Positions 60,314 through 64,000 of a stretch of 64,000 bases of DNA are shown in pieces. The stretch's first letter is position 1, and every line of letters begins with the position of its first letter. This DNA comes from JAEUOS01 sp046160545 (lineage in GTDB: Bacteria; Pseudomonadota; Gammaproteobacteria; Burkholderiales; JAEUOS01): positions 42,574 through 106,573 of the forward strand of contig JBJXGS010000245.1 of NCBI GenBank assembly GCA_046160545.1, in the 5' to 3' direction. The notes below the pieces were generated by a model, which was not told the DNA's origin, did no database searches, and was given only the letters and a program-made list of their open reading frames with translations. Position numbers and translations under genes: made by a program.

Positions 60314-61236
60314 ATCCGGCCGAGTTCGAAGTGGCGGTAGTCGGTGGCGGTATCGCAGGCCTCACCGCGGCCTGGCACGCGGCGCAGAACGGCGCACGCG
60401 TGGTCGTTTTTGCAGGACAGGATCTGCCGGGCGGCCTGGTGGCCAACATCGGCGTACTGGAAGGCTTCCCGGCGACAACCCCGACCTCGGGACTGGCCCT
60501 GGCTGAACAACTGCAGAGCGAAGCGAAGGCGCTGGGCGCCAGCATTGAATTCCAAGCAGTGGAACGGCTATCGGCAAGCAGCAGGGGTTTCACGCTGCAC
60601 GCTGCGAACCGCGACTGGCGCGCGCTCAAGGTCATCGCCGCCACCGGCGCAAGCCTTAAGCCACTGGACGTACCCGGCGCCGAGCGCTTTCGCGACCGCG
60701 GCGTCCTGCAGTGCGCGTGGTGCAACGCCGGCTTGTTTCGCGGCCGCTCCGTGATGGTGGTGGGCGCCGGCGACGCCGCGTTCCAGGAAGCGATCCATCT
60801 GGTGAAAAACGGCGCTCTGGTCACCATGGTCGTGCGCGGCGAACAGGTGCGCGCACGGCGTGCGCTGCTGGACCGTGTGGCCGGCGACGAGACCGTGCAG
60901 TTGCGCTGGTCGAGCGAGGTGACAGCCATTCACGGCGATGCACACCTGACCGGCATCGAATTGCGCGATCTTGCCAGCGGCACCACCGAAACCCTGGCTT
61001 GCGACGCGGTATTTCCCTATATCGGACTCGCGCCCAACAGCCAATGGCTGGGTGAACTTGTCCAGCGCAGCCCCGCCGGCGCGGTCGTGACTGATTCGAC
61101 CATGCGCAGCAAGACCGCGGGGCTCTATGCGATCGGCGCGCTGCGCGAGACCTATCGCGGGCGCCTGACAGATGCACTCGGTGAGGCCGGCGCGGCCGCC
61201 ACTGCGGTCTGCGCCGAACTCGACGCCCTGCGCTGA
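60310..61236 (+). CDS. Thioredoxin reductase-like FAD/NAD(P) oxidoreductase with CAWC redox motif
   Basis: A 308-residue two-nucleotide-fold flavoprotein. The FAD motif is GGGIAG (12-17), the redox cysteines are Cys135 and Cys138 in QCAWCNAGLFRGR (TrxR normally CATC), and the NAD(P) motif is GAGDAA (152-157). The C-terminal motif usually reading GD is GA here (LYAIGALRE). Layout and length match thioredoxin reductase. In this operon it probably reduces the Sec-Cys centre of the UGSC protein, directly or through a carrier (inference). Confidence 0.88.
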   Translation: MNPAEFEVAVVGGGIAGLTAAWHAAQNGARVVVFAGQDLPGGLVANIGVLEGFPATTPTSGLALAEQLQSEAKALGASIEFQAVERLSASSRGFTLHAANRDWRALKVIAATGASLKPLDVPGAERFRDRGVLQCAWCNAGLFRGRSVMVVGAGDAAFQEAIHLVKNGALVTMVVRGEQVRARRALLDRVAGDETVQLRWSSEVTAIHGDAHLTGIELRDLASGTTETLACDAVFPYIGLAPNSQWLGELVQRSPAGAVVTDSTMRSKTAGLYAIGALRETYRGRLTDALGEAGAAATAVCAELDALR

Positions 61237-61275
61237 TAGCCGGATCCGCACCTAACCTTCAGGAGGACACGAAAA

Positions 61276-62031
61276 ATGCGCGACTACCTTGCCTGGCGCC
61301 TGGCGTTCGGTGTCACCACGCCATCGACCAACACCGTGGTGCAGCCGGAATACGACGACATGCGGCCGCCGGGCGTGACCAATCATCTCGGGCGCATGGC
61401 CATACCTGATATTCCGATCGCCAACAACGACGACTTCGATCGCTCCATCGAACTCATCGACGCCGCCCTGGAAGGCGCGGTCGAACGCGTGATGGACGCC
61501 AAACCGAATGCCTTCATCCTCGGCATTTCGGCCTTGTCGGTATGGGGTGGCACACCCGCCTGGGGCGATGAGCTCAAGGCCAGGATCCGTCGCGTCGCGG
61601 GCTGGGACATTCCGGTCGCGCTCGCCACCGATGCGGTGCTGGCCGCCCTGCGCGCCCACGGCGTGAAGCGTCGCATCGCGGTCATGGAGCCCTACTATCC
61701 GTCGATCGAATCGCGCATGCAGGGGGTGTTCGGGCCATCCGGCTACGAAATCGTGCGCTACAACCACATGCGCGGCAAGAGCCCGGCCTCGTATTCAATC
61801 CTCACGGCTCAGGACATGATCCAGGGCATGCGCGCCATCGACGGCCCGGACATCGAGGCTATCGTCCAGTTCGGCGCCAACCTGCCGATGGGTCGACTCG
61901 CCGACGAAGCCGAACGCTGGTTGAACAAGCCGGTCATCAGCATCAACGTCGCCACCTATTGGCATGCCCTGCGCATGAACGGCATCACCGACAAGATGTA
62001 CGGATTCACGCAGCTGATGTCCAGGTTCTGA
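61276..62031 (+). CDS. Asp/Glu racemase superfamily (maleate isomerase/AMDase-like) protein lacking cysteines
   Basis: A 251-residue protein resembling maleate cis-trans isomerases and arylmalonate decarboxylases: FGVTTPSTNTVVQPEYDDM at the start, GISALSVWGG, LATDAVLAALRAHGVKRRIAV, and VQFGANLPMGRLADEAERWLNKPVISINVATYWHALR. The protein contains no cysteine at all, so both catalytic Cys positions of the family are missing. It has a strong AGGAGG ribosome site (61261-61266) and follows the flavoprotein gene by 39 bases. Chemistry must differ from the racemases; function unknown. Confidence 0.82.
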   Translation: MRDYLAWRLAFGVTTPSTNTVVQPEYDDMRPPGVTNHLGRMAIPDIPIANNDDFDRSIELIDAALEGAVERVMDAKPNAFILGISALSVWGGTPAWGDELKARIRRVAGWDIPVALATDAVLAALRAHGVKRRIAVMEPYYPSIESRMQGVFGPSGYEIVRYNHMRGKSPASYSILTAQDMIQGMRAIDGPDIEAIVQFGANLPMGRLADEAERWLNKPVISINVATYWHALRMNGITDKMYGFTQLMSRF

Positions 62032-62066
62032 GGGAGCATCGCCCGCGACACCGCCGTCGATTCGGA

Positions 62067-62084
62067 GCCGGCGCTGTGGCCGGC
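62067..62084. terminator. Hairpin between converging genes
   Basis: GCCGGC-GCTGTG-GCCGGC is a 6-bp stem in the 54-base spacer between the convergent racemase-like and TctC-like genes. No U-tract. Confidence 0.3.
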
Positions 62085-62085
62085 C

Positions 62086-63090
62086 TCAGTCGGCCTTGAG
62101 CTTCAGGTGATCGACGATCTTGCGGCTGGTCACGAAGTCGGCACGCAGCATGGATTCGAAGTCGCGCGGACTGGCGGACTCGGCCGCCGGCAGGCCGATC
62201 TTGTCGAGGCGCTCGCGCACCCCGGGAATCTGCAGTGCGCCGGCGAACTCGCGGTACAGGCGGGAGACGATGTCCGGCGGCGTGCCGGTCGGCGCGACGA
62301 TGCCCAGCCAGATCAGGTGCACCACCTCGGCATAGCCGGCCTCGACCATGGTCGGCACGTCGGGCAGGCTGGACGAACGTTTGGCCGTGGAAACTGCGAG
62401 TGGGCGTAGCTTGTCGGTGTCGATATGCTGCTTCATCGCCGCGATCGAGCCGATCACCAGCGGGATGTGCCCGCCGACGGCGTCGATCACCGACTGGCCG
62501 GCGCCCTTGTAGGGAATGTGCACGATGTCGACGCCCGCCGACAACTTCAGCAACTCCATGGCCATGTGCACCGGCGTGCCGACGCCCGAGCTGCCGTAGG
62601 AGAAAGCGCGCGGCCTGGCGCGCGCGGCGTCGATGACATCCTTGAGGGTGCGAAACGGTGCGCCGGAGTGGGCCGCCAGGAGCGACGGCCCTTCCGAGAT
62701 CTGGATCACCGGGATCAGGTCCTTGACGGGATCGTAGCCGGGGCTGGCATAGATCATCGAGTTCAGGTTGTGGTTGTTCGAGGTGAACAACAACGTGTAG
62801 CCGTCCGGCGCGGCGCGCGCGACGAACTGCGAGGCGATGTTGGTACCGGCGCCGGTGCGGTTCTCGACGATCACCGTCTGTCCAAGCTTGGGGCCGAGCT
62901 GCTCAGCCAGGAGGCGGGCGATGATGTCGGCACCGCCGCCCGCGGCATAACCGGTGACGATGCGCACCGGCTTCGCCGGGTAGGCCTGCGCGATCGCAAG
63001 CGGACCCGCCAAGGCCGCGACAAGCCATCCGCACACGGCAAGAACACTCATCATCAGGGCGCGCTTGCAAGAAAGGCCGGAGGTTTGCAT
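62086..63090 (-). CDS. Tripartite tricarboxylate transporter substrate-binding protein (TctC/Bug family)
   Basis: A 334-residue periplasmic receptor with a long signal peptide (to about residue 35, AIA). Bug features are YPAKPVRIVTGYAAGGGADIIARLLAEQL, VENRTGAGTNIASQFVARAAPDGYTLLF and YGSSGVGTPVHMAMELLK. No TctA/TctB membrane genes adjoin it, which is common for Bug receptors in Burkholderiales. The ligand is probably a carboxylate. Confidence 0.95.
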   Translation of the reverse strand: MQTSGLSCKRALMMSVLAVCGWLVAALAGPLAIAQAYPAKPVRIVTGYAAGGGADIIARLLAEQLGPKLGQTVIVENRTGAGTNIASQFVARAAPDGYTLLFTSNNHNLNSMIYASPGYDPVKDLIPVIQISEGPSLLAAHSGAPFRTLKDVIDAARARPRAFSYGSSGVGTPVHMAMELLKLSAGVDIVHIPYKGAGQSVIDAVGGHIPLVIGSIAAMKQHIDTDKLRPLAVSTAKRSSSLPDVPTMVEAGYAEVVHLIWLGIVAPTGTPPDIVSRLYREFAGALQIPGVRERLDKIGLPAAESASPRDFESMLRADFVTSRKIVDHLKLKAD

Positions 63091-63123
63091 CGTGGTTCCT
63101 TGGGTGGGTTGGTGGTCGCGCGT

Positions 63124-63906
63124 TCAGCGTCCGAGGAAGCGCGGCCTGCGCTTTTCGAGGAAGGCCTTGCCGCCCTCGTGGTAATCGTGGCTGCCCCAGC
63201 AGGCGTCGATGGTGCGCTTCAAGGCGGCCGCATCGCGGCGCGCGGGGTCGGTGATCGCCTCGCGCATCGCGGCGCGCGCCGCGGCGACAGTGAGCGGCGC
63301 GTTGTCGGCCACCGCCTTGCAATAGGCGTCGACCTCGCGGTCGAGGTCGGCGGGGGCGAAGACGCGGTCGGCGAAACCGATGCGCAGCGCCTCGGCGGCG
63401 CCGAACTGGCGCGCCGAGATGAATAGGTCGGTGGTGTTGGACAAGCCGATGACGGAGATGAAGCGCTCGATGCCGACCGCCGCGTAGCCGACGCCCAGGC
63501 GCGCAGCGGGCATGCGGAACACCGCGTCGTCGGCGACGAAACGCAGGTCGCAGGAAACCGCCAGTTGCAGCCCGCCGCCCATGCAGAAGCCGCGGATGCT
63601 GGCGATCACCGGCTTGGCGCAGGTGGCCGGCGCCAGCAAGGCGCGGTTGGTCACCCCGATATAGTGGTCATCGTCCGCGCGGCTCTGGCGCAGGGCCTTG
63701 AACTCGGAAATGTCGCCCCCGGCGGCGAAAGCCTCCGGGGTCGCGCCGCTGATCACGATCACGCGCGTGTTCGCATCGTTGCCGAGTTCGTCCAGCACAC
63801 GCGTCAAGGCGAGCATCATGTCGTAGGTGATCGCGTTGCGGCGCTCGGGATACGAGATCGCCACCCGTGCGATCGGACCGTCATGGCTGACCAGGATTTC
63901 CGGCAT
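63124..63906 (-). CDS. Enoyl-CoA hydratase/isomerase family protein
   Basis: A 260-residue crotonase-fold protein. The oxyanion-hole regions are EAFAAGGDISEF and IRGFCMGGGLQLAVSCDLRFVADDAVF, followed by MPAARLGVGY. The position of the usual first catalytic Glu is occupied by LQLAV, as in several non-hydratase crotonases, so the exact reaction is open. It lies upstream of the TctC-like gene on the same strand with 33 bases between. Confidence 0.9.
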   Translation of the reverse strand: MPEILVSHDGPIARVAISYPERRNAITYDMMLALTRVLDELGNDANTRVIVISGATPEAFAAGGDISEFKALRQSRADDDHYIGVTNRALLAPATCAKPVIASIRGFCMGGGLQLAVSCDLRFVADDAVFRMPAARLGVGYAAVGIERFISVIGLSNTTDLFISARQFGAAEALRIGFADRVFAPADLDREVDAYCKAVADNAPLTVAAARAAMREAITDPARRDAAALKRTIDACWGSHDYHEGGKAFLEKRRPRFLGR

Positions 63907-63967
63907 CGTTTACCTGCTATCTCGAAGGTTGGCGCGGCCGCAGCCCCGCGGGAAGGAGGCGGGCCAA

Positions 63968-64000
63968 TCAGACCACCCGCCGCGAGCGCAGGGCGGCGAT
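63968..64000 (-). CDS. C-terminal end of a protein, possibly a CaiB/BaiF CoA-transferase (partial)
   Basis: The last ten codons before a TGA at 63970-63968 read IAALRSRRVV on the minus strand, continuing off the right edge. This ending resembles CaiB/BaiF CoA-transferases, which often neighbour crotonase genes. Too short to be certain. Confidence 0.4.
   Translation of the reverse strand: MAALRSRRVV

Noticed and set aside
1..64000. tRNA, rRNA, CRISPR arrays, insertion sequences or prophage genes
   Set aside because: None was recognised on reading both strands; no spaced identical repeats, transposase or integrase motifs were seen.

Overview
The window is GC-rich, densely packed DNA that reads as a betaproteobacterial chromosome, most likely Burkholderiales. 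The reasons are the run petB-petA / mscL / Nif3 / S1C protease / tatCBA / hit / hisEIFAHBCDG / murA / bolA / mlaBCADEF, the short (HisZ-dependent) form of HisG, a PVWY Qo motif in cytochrome b, and a Bug/TctC-type binding protein. There is no tRNA, rRNA, CRISPR array or recognisable insertion sequence. No gene-free stretch exceeds 300 bases.

Layout. (1) 1-13319: bc1 complex (petAB, cut by the left edge), mscL, Nif3-like protein, periplasmic S1C protease, Tat translocase, then the complete his operon read leftward. (2) 13426-19028: murA, a BolA-family gene, a decayed fragment of an ABC-2 permease, and the full mla phospholipid-transport operon. (3) 19152-39216: about 20 kb of MSHA/type II-like pilus genes: an ABC ATPase, a sigma-54 response regulator, an ExeA-like ATPase, a secretin, TPR protein, extension ATPase, platform protein, PilMN/O/P-like proteins, two large pseudopilins, a histidine kinase (opposite strand), an ABC permease, a TPR-like protein and a pilin. 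The pilin has a near-consensus sigma-54 promoter, with two perfect inverted repeats where enhancer sites would be expected. (4) 39255-51379: kefC-like antiporter, then kdsD-kdsC-lptC-lptA-lptB-rpoN-hpf-ptsN-hprK, a PsiF-like protein, rapZ (frameshifted near its end), a LON-domain protein and mutY. In E. coli the mla and kds/lpt/rpoN blocks are neighbours, so the pilus cluster sits inside an otherwise conserved envelope locus. (5) 51369-64000: a large AsmA protein, then a catabolic/transport region with a TRAP transporter, a selenoprotein, its paralogue, a thioredoxin-reductase-like flavoprotein, a cysteine-free Asp/Glu-racemase-fold protein, a TctC-type receptor, an enoyl-CoA hydratase and the last codons of a probable CoA-transferase.

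Two systems deserve most attention. First, 57316-59046 is best read as ONE gene of the UGSC family. Its in-frame TGA at 57625-57627 encodes selenocysteine in a C-U-G-S-C motif and is followed by a good bacterial SECIS hairpin. It is the first gene of an operon with a CAWC thioredoxin-reductase-like enzyme, downstream of a pair of palindromic operators and divergent from a TRAP transporter. I infer a selenium-dependent redox or reductive enzyme acting on an imported carboxylate. Second, the pilus cluster carries its own two-component system and an ABC exporter split between its two ends. Sigma-54-like promoters precede three of its transcription units, which suggests a self-contained, signal-regulated pilus or secretion machine. 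rpoN itself lies 6 kb away.
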